Below are positions 54,291 through 64,000 of a stretch of DNA of 64,000 nucleotides, piece by piece. The position numbers were made by a program, and so were the translations under genes. The notes under the pieces were generated by a model. The model made no database searches. It saw only the letters and a list, made by a program, of their open reading frames with translations, and had not been told where the DNA came from. How positions within the stretch are numbered: the stretch's first letter is position 1; every line of letters begins with the position of its first letter. Source of the stretch: Ligula intestinalis (Eukaryota > Platyhelminthes > Cestoda > Diphyllobothriidea > Diphyllobothriidae); contig JAYGXS010000006.1 in assembly GCA_036362985.1 (NCBI GenBank), positions 17,042,289-17,106,288 on the forward strand, given 5' to 3'.

Positions 54291-56397
54291 CTCGTCAACA
54301 GTCATATTATTTTAGTCCTACGGCGGGCAGAACGTAGAATAATCGGATGTATCACATAAACACTATATGGTCCCTTTGGCCGAGCGGGGTCATAGAGTTG
54401 ACCGCATCGATGGAACTCAATGTCTTCGTAAAACCCAGGTCCTGACAGCTAGCCATTTGTCCCCTAAATGTTCTGTTGGAAACAGGACAAGGTATGTCTT
54501 GGATGTCAGTCTTGCAGCAATGTCCCATGGCTCGGTGTGTCTCATAAGATTTGTTTCATTCGGTCAAAAGTCTGTGCGTTACCAACGAAGTTCTGTTGTG
54601 CTTTGGGCAACCAGTTCACTAATACTGTCCTAATTTGCAGTGCTGGTCCTTATAATTACTGGCTAATTAAACTGCAAGCAAATATTTTTGAACTCCCTTG
54701 CCTTTGCAAATAGTCAGATTGCGTTTACGGAGAGGATCAGCTTGATCTAGCATAATTTTGAGCGGTCACGTTCGCAGTGGTCCTGTGTAATCGCCTTCAT
54801 TTTCAACGATTCAGTACCAGTATCACTTTATTGAAGGAAAAATAAGCGAACGCCTTAGGACTCCCTATAAGAATGTTTTGTGAGCTTTTGCTTCAATGTC
54901 TGGAATGAGTTGCTGGTTTAAAAGGCCATAAATGAATGCGAGGTCCTCATCTATACGCTTTTAATGTCCGGAGGAAATTGATTCATGTCTGGTATTAACT
55001 GCTCCGAGGAATTACCATTGCTAATTTGGACTTCAGTTTTTGTTGAGGTAATGTCATATCTTTCTGCCACATTTTCTTTTCCTCGCACTCAACTAAATAT
55101 TGTTTGTAACACTTCAGTGACCTGGGAGAACAGAATGGTGTAGCATCCACTCTTGTGGCTACTTCACCGGCATTTCTACGGCTGCGAAAAGTTTGCTTAC
55201 CAGCGGGTGCACCTCAAAACATTGCAGCCTCCATGCTCAAAACGTCATTAATCATGGTCGAGCTTTCACCTGAGGCTATCCTACGTGCGTCAGGCCATCT
55301 ACTTTGGTGCCCCAGTGACCTTATGATCATAACCTTTGTTTAATCTATCAAGCGCGACACCGAAACACACACGCCCCCGTGCTGACACGAACCTTTACTA
55401 TTGCATTAACATCAAAACGCTGTTCATGCACCACCGAATGAAAATGTTGTTCAGCCACACAAACAAACAGCCATGTCCCGGCAACTTGCCCTATCTAACG
55501 AACAAGTTGCTCTTCATAGCCGACTTAGGTCTCCTATTAGACGGAAGCTACTACGGCAACGAAAGGTTGGGCAAACGAAGCTGAGCAAACATTTAAATTG
55601 AGGCAACCAATACTTGAAGTGAACTTTCAGCAAATTCGAACGTCTTGATTAGGTTATTTTATTGGAAAATTATTACTGAAGTAATTCATTTGAACCGCAC
55701 AGTTAGCAGAGAACGTAAGTTTTCTTATTTGCTTACGCCACTGAGAGCCACTATAAAGACCACTTTATGTAAGATTTCCATAAGTTTACTGTAATATGCA
55801 TCTGTCAGTGAACAAACTACCAATACGTTCTGACCTTGACGATTGTTTTTATTTCTCACATGCAATATATTTTGAGGGTCGTTTTTTAAAAACCTAAATG
55901 AATGTTTGCCGGCTAAATGGATAATTTGCATCGTGTTCCCGAAAAAAGCATTCTACGGAAGAAGAGTGAGAAGAGTAAGCCTATTTTGTATTTATTCTTT
56001 TCTTTATAACTGAACAACTTGTTGGCTTCAAACTCGTTTTTTAATTTTTTTATATGTGCTGCATATAAAAGTAATATTATGCATTACTGCAGTCTGTATA
56101 ATATTAATGAACGTTTTCTTATAAAATCGTAATAGAAAATTGCTTTAGGGTTGTTTCATAGGTATGTCTTATATCCGTTTTTTTCGTATTACCTGAGGTT
56201 TTATTTATGCGCAAAATATTTCCCGCATAGCGGCAAACCATGCATACAGTTCATGGAGTTTTAACCGTTCGCAAAGGCATAAAAGTATGTTTTGTTTGTT
56301 GTAGTCCTAGAATAATGCACCTGTATAGGGTTTCGGATGAACACCTTAAGGGTAGTTTTCAAAATTCAACGAAACCTCCTTGTGTGAACGGTGGATA
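54291..56397. other. No recognised gene
   Basis: AT-rich sequence with open frames at 54367-54633, 55155-55343 and 55336-55584 that lack known motifs. A diverged inverted LINE 3' stub lies near 54822-54880. Nothing else is recognised. Confidence 0.45.
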
Positions 56398-57025
56398 CCC
56401 TGCCAGCACAATCCCCGTTTAGCGCCGCCTAGGGCGGGGTTTAAACGGGGGTAAATAGGCATATACCCCAGCCTAGGACGGGGCTGCAGATGGGGATTTC
56501 AACCCATTTAGCCCCGTCTTCGAAAAAAATCGGGCAGCATGACGCCTTATCCTAATCCATTTTAGCCCCATTTCCCTCAACCCCCCAAAACCCAAATCGT
56601 GAAAGCAAAAGGCATGCAGTTTTTTATATGGAAAATGGATTACAGACAAAATTTATTCGTGGAAAATTATATGTACATAAATGCTTATCATCGTTCGAGC
56701 AATTTTCACTGTTCATTCAGGGAGTGATCCTCATACTTGGCATAGCTATCTTCAGGGATGGAGGGCTGTATATACACTGAAGTGCTTGTTTCAAATTCAA
56801 CAAAATTTGCAGGTTCTTACAATGATATAAATAGCAATATTAGATGCGTTCCGTCATAATTTATAACAAATAATTCAAAGTCGAATCAACTGAGCAAAGA
56901 AGGTATGCAAGATCAATGATACTTGCCGTGTCCTCAGAGTTTAGTAATTACAGGAACCCTCCGCGGACCACATCTCTGCGCTTCCCTCAAACCCCACAAT
57001 AGCGGTCCCGAGACCCGTGGAACCA

Positions 57026-57847
57026 TTATATGATGGTGTTGTGCGCAACATTTTCATCAACATTGCGCAAGTCCGGATATTGTCGGACGGCCTCTGAACG
57101 TGGTTTCACAAATTTAAACCTACTATTAAATACAGCGTATGAGGGACTTCTACTGAAGGACATTTTATTTTTGAAAAATCTTGAGTAAGTTAATTTTAAA
57201 ATAACGGGAGGTCCCAAAATCCCCGAAAGTAGGTTTCTAAGAATGTCTTTCTCTTTTCTTCCGCCAATTTTGACTAAACTATCCACCTGTGAGTAAGCAG
57301 TGTGAATTTATTTTGAACACAATCGTACCGTTTTCTGCAGAAAATGTTTGTCTGACTTGAAGCGTTGGAGGAAATGAGCCAGACTGTCTTCGGAGCACAG
57401 TGGCAAACTCCCCACAGCCGCCATCGGGCATGCGGGGATTGAACGGTGGCTGTCAAGGACAGCAGCACTAAGTTGCTCAACTTTTGCCAGCAGCACACTG
57501 TGCTCCGAGGACAGCTGACGACGAATCCTAGAAAAGGAAACATTGGTTGTACTAAACGCTTACTTCCTCCGACAACCTCTGCCTTTGAGCAATGGTTCAG
57601 AACTGGATAAGTCTGAGGTCTCCTCCGCCACCTTAGCGCGACGGCGAGCGTCCTATAGTGTGAAATAATTACCCAATATCCTAACCAGGTAATAAAGCGT
57701 GCCCTCTTGTGGGCGCTCGTCCATCTCTAAGCAGCGCTTTCGCACTTTGCGTTCATTGGGGCACATCACACGGCTCTTGCCCTGCTCATGGAACCATTTC
57801 TCGACAACCACTGAATTTTCAGTTGTAAATAAAACAACAAAGTACAT
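57026..57847 (-). pseudogene. DUF4806-like transposon gene, three exons, one stop
   Basis: Exons are 57564-57847, 57329-57527 and 57026-57286. The introns are 36 bases (GTAAGCG to TTCTAG) and 42 bases (GTACGA to CTCACAG). The spliced length is 744 bases, in frame from ATG to TAA, except for one TAG at 57653-57655. The N-terminal part MYFVVLFTTENSVVVEKWF with NERKVRKRCL and YYLVRILG is the usual opening of such proteins, then an acidic AEETSDLSSSE stretch, a coiled segment (LLAKVEQLSAAVLD), and GSLPLCSEDSLAHFLQRF joined to VDSLVKIGGRKEKDILRNLL across intron 2, the DUF4806 pattern of LPL-x-ED, then IGG, then L-x3-L. The function of DUF4806 is unknown. These proteins recur next to transposase-like genes in animals (knowledge, moderate certainty). 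Confidence 0.72.
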
Positions 57848-58379
57848 CTAAATGAAAAGCAGGTGATAGTCAGGTCATTTACGTTAATAAGAAAACGTGA
57901 AAACGAACAGTTTATTGTAATTTTATTCTTCGAAAAAGTATGTAACAGAGGGATGAGGTGAAAATAATCATCCAATAAAAATAAGACATGTTTACAGAGA
58001 ATATCACTAAGTGCAGCAGACAGCGTACTGTTTTCCGAAGTGGAGGCTTTGAACATGAAAATGGTTGAGGAGGAAAAAGAAGGGGTGATGAAGAGGTCGG
58101 TGCAGTCAGTAAAAGATTTGTAGTATGTACAGTCGGTTGTAAATCTAATAAGTTGACATGGCCGATTGCCAATGAGTACAATTTGATCACGAAAACTGTC
58201 GATAATACGTATCCTTTGTGAAAAATGGCTTTAAATGCACGGAGTAAGGTAAGGGGTCATTCAACACCAACGTCGTCCTGCAACATAATGGACCTAAACG
58301 TAGACTTAAGCTTTTGCCTTTCAAAGTAGCGGCAATACACATGCGAAGCGCAATAGTGAGTTCCGCATATATATTTTCT

Positions 58380-58632
58380 AATTTCCTTCAAAAAGGATTG
58401 GATGGAGAAAGGCCGAGAAATTGTCTAACATTCCAAACTAACTCACGTCGTCGGGAAGGTGGAGCAGAGAATGAAAACTATAGACTACGTGCTCTCCTTC
58501 ATACCAAGTAGGGTAGTCGTGGACAAAATTGTTCAACAATTGTCGACCAAGATCAGCATAACGCTTGTAAAACAGGGGATGACAAAAAAATAAATAGCCA
58601 AAGACAACATCACTAATGGTTAAAAAGATCAC
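58380..58632 (-). pseudogene. Transposase-like C-terminal fragment
   Basis: The reading KRYADLGRQLLNNFVHDYPT, then EGEHVVYSFHSLLHLPDDV, a stop, and FGMLDNFSAF matches a motif found in a family of animal transposase-like proteins (V-Y-N-H-L-HL-DDV-FG-LD-FSAF-ENY). One stop breaks it, and the ENY block that should follow is changed to HPILF. The upstream catalytic part is missing. Confidence 0.6.
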
Positions 58633-58698
58633 AGTTAATGAAATGGGGTAAAATCATGGGGCCTTTGTACAGCAAAAACTGACAAAACTCGGCTGCCT

Positions 58699-58926
58699 TC
58701 AAAGTATCGCTGCGATGAGTACGGGCATCTCTGGTTCCGGATCCGAAGATTCCTGAGATTCATCGGCAACAACAGCAGACGTAGTAGGGACCGTTGTCAC
58801 CTCATCTGGAAAAGTCTCCTGATACGCCCGTTTTCTACGTTGAATGCGCTTATAAATGGTGCCCGATGGTATCCAAGATAGAAGCGGTCCATATTTATCA
58901 ATAAAAAATGCTAAACAACATAACAA
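58699..58926 (-). pseudogene. Possible transposase N-terminal fragment
   Basis: The frame has IPSGTIYKRIQRRKRAYQET followed by an acidic, serine- and threonine-rich stretch (ESQESSDPEPE). A short basic start followed by an acidic linker would suit the N-terminus of the transposase, and it lies upstream of the C-terminal fragment on the same strand. No domain confirms this. Confidence 0.35.
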
Positions 58927-59444
58927 TAGGGCATTTCTCTACTTTGACCACGGCCTACGGTTCAAAAAACGAACTAGCCAATTCCTCTAGAGTGAACTTT
59001 GTACACAAATACTCACCCGAAAATACATTATTAAATACATAAAATCACTCAACATTCAACGTACCACACTTCATTTACGCGCAGGAACTAGTGAAACAGA
59101 AGAGAGTCGTATTCACGCACGTCACGACGGCAGGTCAAGGCAAGTATTAACCACCCTGTTGGCTAACTTAAACAAAGCTACAATTTAATCTATGTCTAAT
59201 CAATTGATGCACTTAATGCAAATATACGTGAAATTGCATTGCTTATAAATAAAAATAGCTTCTTTAAAATTTTTAAATGTAACAAAAAGCACTTAGATAG
59301 CCCCTTGGGTCTGTCAACAGCATTCGCAAAATTTAAAGTAATCGAGTGATAACTATGCCTTAACCATTATCCCCGCTTATCTGCGCCCAGCTCCACCTAC
59401 CCCCGTCTCGATCCACGTCCTACCCGCAGATTGTGCTGGCAGGG

Positions 59445-62400
59445 TGAAATTGGAACACAAAATCAAGCGAAAAAAGCCCACAATGGACTAAGAAACCTAA
59501 AATTATCGAACATGTGACACTCAGTAGAAAATATCACAAAAACTAATCAATTAGGCTGAATTTATGGAAATTTACAGAAGTTTTTTTGGAGTAACTGGCT
59601 GAGATGCATACAGAGGGAAAAAAGTTGGAAATCAGATGTTTCTTGGTAAAAAATTCTTTGACTGTACATTATTGATGAAACAATTGTGAAATCGTGGCAC
59701 AATACGTATCCAATATGCCGCCAGTCAAAAGGTAGCAGCCTAGGCTTCTCGAGAAACCCACATATAGTAGAGGTTGTTTTTGGTCGCTGCTGCTATTTAA
59801 CTTTCGCTAACAAATTTTGGATTTTGATATATTTTAAGCGTATATACTGAATGGTAAAGTATATTTTTACTCTGCTAAGTGAAAAGCTTTTCCTAAATTT
59901 TCGGTCATTTTCGATTATTTATTGCGTTTCTCGCAAAGCATATTACGGAGCCAATGCTGCGTAAATTAACCTCTGTAGTTTTCCCACTTTTGTTGTAGAT
60001 TACTTCAGAACTTTAAATGAAGATAATGCCATCGGTTGTAAAACGTGCATTTCTGTTTTGATACAAAAACTTTATAGTTTTCATCCACCAATGAATGATC
60101 TTAATGCATTGTCTATCTTCAAATATTCTCTAGATGACATAAACTGTAAAAAGGCCCATTTATATGTCAGGCAAACTGATTACTGTTTCATGCCTGCAGA
60201 TTAAGACGGGGGAAGGTGAGGAAAAAAGAAAACAGAATAACATAACAGTCTAAAACATAAAGACTTCTATTTGAAAGTTAACTTTTAAATTGACACTTAC
60301 AAATATTCTCATAGGATTTGTGCATTGAGGATGTTTAACCAAATTCAGACCTCTCCTTCTGTTTTATTAAAATTTCAAAGTTTCTAACTCAATCTGATGA
60401 AAGAACGGAACACCATGTTTGAATATTTTTTGTCCACGTTATTTAGTAGTGCAAAAATACGAAAAAAGTCCAACCGTTTGATGCAATTCATTAGTTGCAG
60501 AAGCATAATGCCGAAGTAAAAATATCACAATAATTTACATACTACTCACTTGTTTTTCTATTGACGAAGCTTTGTTTGAAGTGCACAATCATCAGAAATA
60601 TGCGCTACCAAAAAGTACATTATTTGCTTGATAGAACGAATTGCGTGGTTTTCATTTTTGAACATTGCATGCCGTATGATGTAGAAAGGTCCATTCCACG
60701 GTAAAATATGCGTCAATGGGCCATTTTATTTACTGTGAAATAAAGCAACCAATATATTAATACAGGATAAATCTTAATTGAAGCCGAAACTTTGAAAATG
60801 CATGCTACGTTTTGTTCTAGAGGGAGCCACCGCTCACAATAAATCTCACAAAAATAATTTATCCGCCAGCTTTATCAAGTCTTATTTATTTATTTCGGTT
60901 TTAAATATACTTCTTCCAAACACATAGTCATAAGTCTCTTCAGCATTTTAGGAGGAAAATATTGACATTCAACAATTACTGCTAAATACTCGCTTATTCG
61001 AATGTGTCACTTATTCAGACTTATGAAAACCAAAAATCCTAGCATATATGTGTCCATTCAGAAGCGTTTCCGGCCTACGCACTTTCGACATCGAATTTTG
61101 TCCATTCATTGTATGGGATTCCTAGATACGGCATCATAAAAATCGTGTTAAGAATACAAATCTTTGTTTTTTGTAAAAAAACGGGCACTAAAAATAAACG
61201 CGAACTTAAATATATCTTAATCACACTTATATCGTGATCATACTTAATCGAGCTAATTGAACTATTTTGCTGTAAAGTTTACAGTTCTGGTTTATCGGTA
61301 TCGCAGGTCTATCTGCCTACTTATTTTATGCAACAAAACATGTATTTAGTCTAAGCTGAGATTTTAAACTTTGCACAGAGTGAACTATACCGAAAGACTG
61401 TTAGATTAGCCTGGAATCCTTGTCTATTGGACCCATACATCGCAAACAAAATTTGGCCAGCAACAGAGGACATGTCAAAATACCACGCTTCCGGCTCTGA
61501 ACATTTGCATAATTACCTTGCAATTTATACTTTTGTTTGAGCAACCACTTATTCGTCTTTAGTTTGTTGTGGCTGTTGAAACTGCGGCAGGCATTTTCAA
61601 AGCCACAAGCGGCAGCAAGGCTGCGAACAACGTGATCATACACGTGTCTGTTCCTCAATAGAGTTAAGCAATTTTGCTGGCAAAAGGTCGCGAGTTGTTC
61701 ACGTGCTAACGAAAATTTTTACCTCTGATATTGTATACAGGGTATTTCTGAGCGTGAGCCGTTCAAGTCAGTTTGCTACTACCAAAAGATAGATGATTTA
61801 AGAAATACCACGCGAACAGGATGGGACATATTTTTGCTGATGAGTTTCCATCAAAAAATCCAAAAGTTCAAAGCCCGGCTACCTCATAGAAAAATGTTCC
61901 ATCACGTTGACTAGCTCTTGCATCCTCACGCACCATACTGCGTTCATTTGAGAAAAGGGCGTAGCAATACCTTAGAGCAAAAATAATTTCACCAGTCATA
62001 ATGCGCGTAGATTCTATCCTAGAAACATCCTAATAATTTATCTGCAGGTAACCTGCAAATTTACTGGTTATATGTATACTTCTTAACTTTTCTAGAATAC
62101 GTTTATTACGTGGACACACAGGTGTCTTGAAGGCCTACGTGTTGCATTTCTGAATTGCGTTTAGAATGTCCTTTTTTCTGAAAAGCCTTATTTTGAGAAG
62201 TTGTTCTAAAATGCTAATTGAGTTTGACCCAACTGCGTAAAACTTGGCGAGCTCGGTGGATTCACAGTTAGGGCACGTGAATTATTTAAAGCTGCCAAAA
62301 CCTCCTTCTCATAAAGTGCACGTGGAAGTCATCTGATGGACTCTGCACTGAGTGCTTAGGAAATTCCGCTTCAAAAGTCAACTTGCTATATCAGAATTGA

Positions 62401-62460
62401 TGGATTCCATAAGCTACAATAAACTGGACAGGTCAACTGACTAAACTCGCGGCTCCCGGT
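59445..62460. other. No recognised gene; AT-rich
   Basis: Three kilobases of AT-rich sequence with stops in every frame. The longest frame, 61401-61658 on the minus strand, has no known motif. No LINE, Penelope or LTR signal was seen. Confidence 0.55.
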
Positions 62461-62545
62461 GGGGGCCTCGTTGCTCAGTTTGCTAGAGCAGTGACTGTAC
62501 TAAAGCCATCTTCGTGGTGGAACGGGTTAGAATCCTACAAAAGCT
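62461..62545 (+). repeat. tRNA-derived SINE or tRNA pseudogene
   Basis: TTGCTCAGTTTGCTAGAGCA gives a perfect four-base D stem (GCTC with GAGC) and an A box, a seven-base anticodon-like loop GTACTAA with T at the position before the anticodon follows, and GGGTTAGAATCC fits a B box with one change. The acceptor stem does not pair well, so this is a tRNA relic or SINE head and not a functional tRNA. Confidence 0.55.
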
Positions 62546-62754
62546 GCCCAGGTTTTCACAATTTAGGAAACTGAATTATTCAACTCTCTCAACTTCTCCA
62601 ACCTATTGATTTGTTTTCGACTACTGACGATAATTCCTTGGAGACAATTTCATCTGCCAACTAAACATTCAAGAACACACCTGCCTAGTCTTCTAAGAAG
62701 TACGGTCTATCGTAAAGTCTAAAGTTAATGAGGAAAACCCTTCCCATTGTTATC

Positions 62755-63010
62755 TCCATGCCCGGTTCATTATGGGAAAGGAAGTGAGAGGCCAGGTGGT
62801 AAGTGTTATTTCTTCTGTACAAAAATAGTGGGGAATGGGCAGGAGGAAGTCGACTCTCGGACGAGCCTGCGTCCGGCCGAGATATGGGTCGCGTCCGAAG
62901 TGTGTGAGCGCAGCAGTAATCACAGTGTCTTGGGAGCGGTCTCTGTGCGAGTTAACCTTGAAGATGATTGGTCAGACCCGGGTACGCATTAAAGTTTGCA
63001 TGCGCACCTG
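62755..63010 (+). repeat. Dispersed repeat R2, copy 4
   Basis: It begins GCCCGGTTCATTATGGGAAA, then AGAGGCCAGGTGGTAAGTGT, then GGAGGAAGTCGACTCTCGGA and a GATTGGTCAGACCCGG block. The order and spacing follow 13310-13510. The locally high GC and CpG content stands out against the AT-rich surroundings. Confidence 0.5.
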
Positions 63011-64000
63011 CTAGCAGCTGCGCGTGGCAAGCACTCGCGTGGATCGGAGTCACAACAGATAATCTGGCATTGCATTCGGTGATTTGCTATAGCAAAATGC
63101 TACTTACTTAGCTGTTGAATGGCCAACTTTGATTGCAAAAAAAGACAAAAGATAGAAGCTTATTTAAGTCTTAGTCAGCATTTTCAGTTTGTTTATACTA
63201 GGGTTTGCACAGCGTTGTTCCAGATCCTTTTAAACCTTTTAAAGTGTTTGAAAATGTACTTTTGAGTTTTGGCTGCCCAATCATTTCTAAAATTCTATTG
63301 TTCATCGGTGTACTTGCAACGAAGTACTTTTCATTCAAATCGTAATAGCTTTTGCACGCTCCAGGCCACGTACACTTACGCTTACTCCTACAATTTTAAT
63401 AATAGTTGAAACCCCCTTTAAAAAGCAGGCCTTAAATGAGACAGCTAGTAATAAAACACATTTGTTGCTAAAATATAATCTGCTACCAGCGTTGCCAACC
63501 TCAAATAAATTCACCCATTTCTTGCAACAATAGACATAAAGGTTACAACATTTATGGTTTTAACGAAACTGACGCATATTCGTTTTCGCGGGACTTTGGT
63601 TAAACTTTTGTTATTCATAGCCATTGAATACTAAAAGACAGTTGGACGTAAATCTGCTGGCGGCTATGTCGAATATCGAAACTAAATCACGTCTAAATAC
63701 GCAATTTAAAATAAATGAATTGACATAACAGCGAATAGTTGGTAGGCAAATTTCCCGCCACCACTTGGAGACTTCTCTATGCAAATTAAATCGCTGTTTA
63801 CAAACTAAAAAAAAAGTGAACCTTTGGAAAGTCAACTGAACTCTGTTTGGCGTTCACCACTCAGGCCTGCCTCTGACAAAAAGGCAGGATTTTGAAAGTC
63901 TAGACAGCGTAGCCATCTGTCTTATTTGACAATGGCCAATTTTTTCATGTTCAGTTGAGTTTTAAAACGAAATATTAACAAAATTTTAGACGTGTAGGTC
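63011..64000. other. Unrecognised AT-rich sequence
   Basis: No coding region, RNA gene or known repeat was recognised. The frame 63611-63835 on the minus strand has no known motif. Confidence 0.5.

Larger units (their letters stand above)
56398..59444 (-). mobile_element. DNA transposon with DUF4806-like gene and transposase remnants
   Basis: The two ends are inverted repeats: CCCTGCCAGCACAATC at 56398-56413 and its reverse complement at 59429-59444, followed inward by G-rich, looser similarity. A TA precedes the left end and a TG follows the right end, and a solo end elsewhere (4085-4157) is followed by TA, so a TA target is possible but not shown. The interior, 3.05 kb, codes on the minus strand. 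In transcription order it has a transposase start fragment (58699-58926), a transposase C-terminal fragment (about 58380-58632) and a three-exon DUF4806-like gene (57026-57847). The middle of the transposase is absent. I do not assign a superfamily. Confidence 0.75.

Noticed and set aside
54368..54400. TGGCCGAGCGGGG as the A box of a tRNA-Leu or tRNA-Ser
   Set aside because: No B box or foldable arms follow at the right distance.
55155..55584. Two overlapping open frames (62 and 82 codons) as a small gene
   Set aside because: No known motif and no splice or polyadenylation context.
1..64000. CRISPR arrays, operons, bacterial promoters or horizontally acquired bacterial genes
   Set aside because: The sequence is clearly intron-bearing eukaryotic DNA; no regularly spaced identical repeats or prokaryotic gene clusters were seen.

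Overview
This is a repeat-dense eukaryotic window. Genes have introns, some only 36 to 51 bp long beside others of several kb, there is one 100-N scaffold gap, and most recognisable protein signal comes from broken retrotransposons. The mix of LINEs (CR1-like, Jockey/CR1-group with 2A and PHD, RTE-like), Penelope-like elements and Ty3/Gypsy remnants, together with the micro-introns, suggests a platyhelminth, perhaps a large-genome tapeworm. That assignment is inference from style, not from a species-specific marker.

The clearest host gene is a plus-strand TMEM231 (ciliary transition-zone protein). Five exons lie at 5209-5492, 5544-5669, 7034-7115, 14882-14990 and 20106-20253, with compatible splice phases at every junction, a TAA stop and an AATAAA 57 bases further on. 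Its first exon was not found. The long introns are full of repeats. Intron 7116-14881 holds the scaffold gap, flanked by two nearly identical 3.1 kb copies that look like unmerged contig ends rather than a biological duplication. A second likely host exon, of unknown identity, is on the minus strand at 25225-25446.

Layout: 1-1760 LINE fragments, one split by a Penelope-derived foldback insertion; 1761-20315 TMEM231 and its introns; 20640-28255 Penelope ends, a dispersed repeat, the unknown exon and an internally deleted Ty3/Gypsy element; 28360-31358 a LINE with 2A/PHD-family ORF2 homology, 5' truncated; 31830-34265 diverged repeats and another Penelope GIY-YIG fragment; 35150-40254 an RTE endonuclease fragment followed by a long LINE copy with a 2A-like motif, PHD finger, endonuclease and reverse transcriptase, itself interrupted by an RTE insertion; 42492-42687 a hairpin MITE; 43130-43970 LINE 3' end and Gypsy integrase scraps; 45720-49835 and 50218-54101 two CR1-like LINEs, the second lacking its RT core; 56398-59444 a DNA transposon with matching terminal repeats, a three-exon DUF4806-like gene and transposase remnants; 59445-64000 mostly unrecognised AT-rich DNA with one tRNA-derived SINE and one dispersed repeat.

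No transposable element here appears able to move by itself: every recognisable ORF carries stops, frameshifts or deletions. Coordinates of repeat edges without target-site duplications are approximate.
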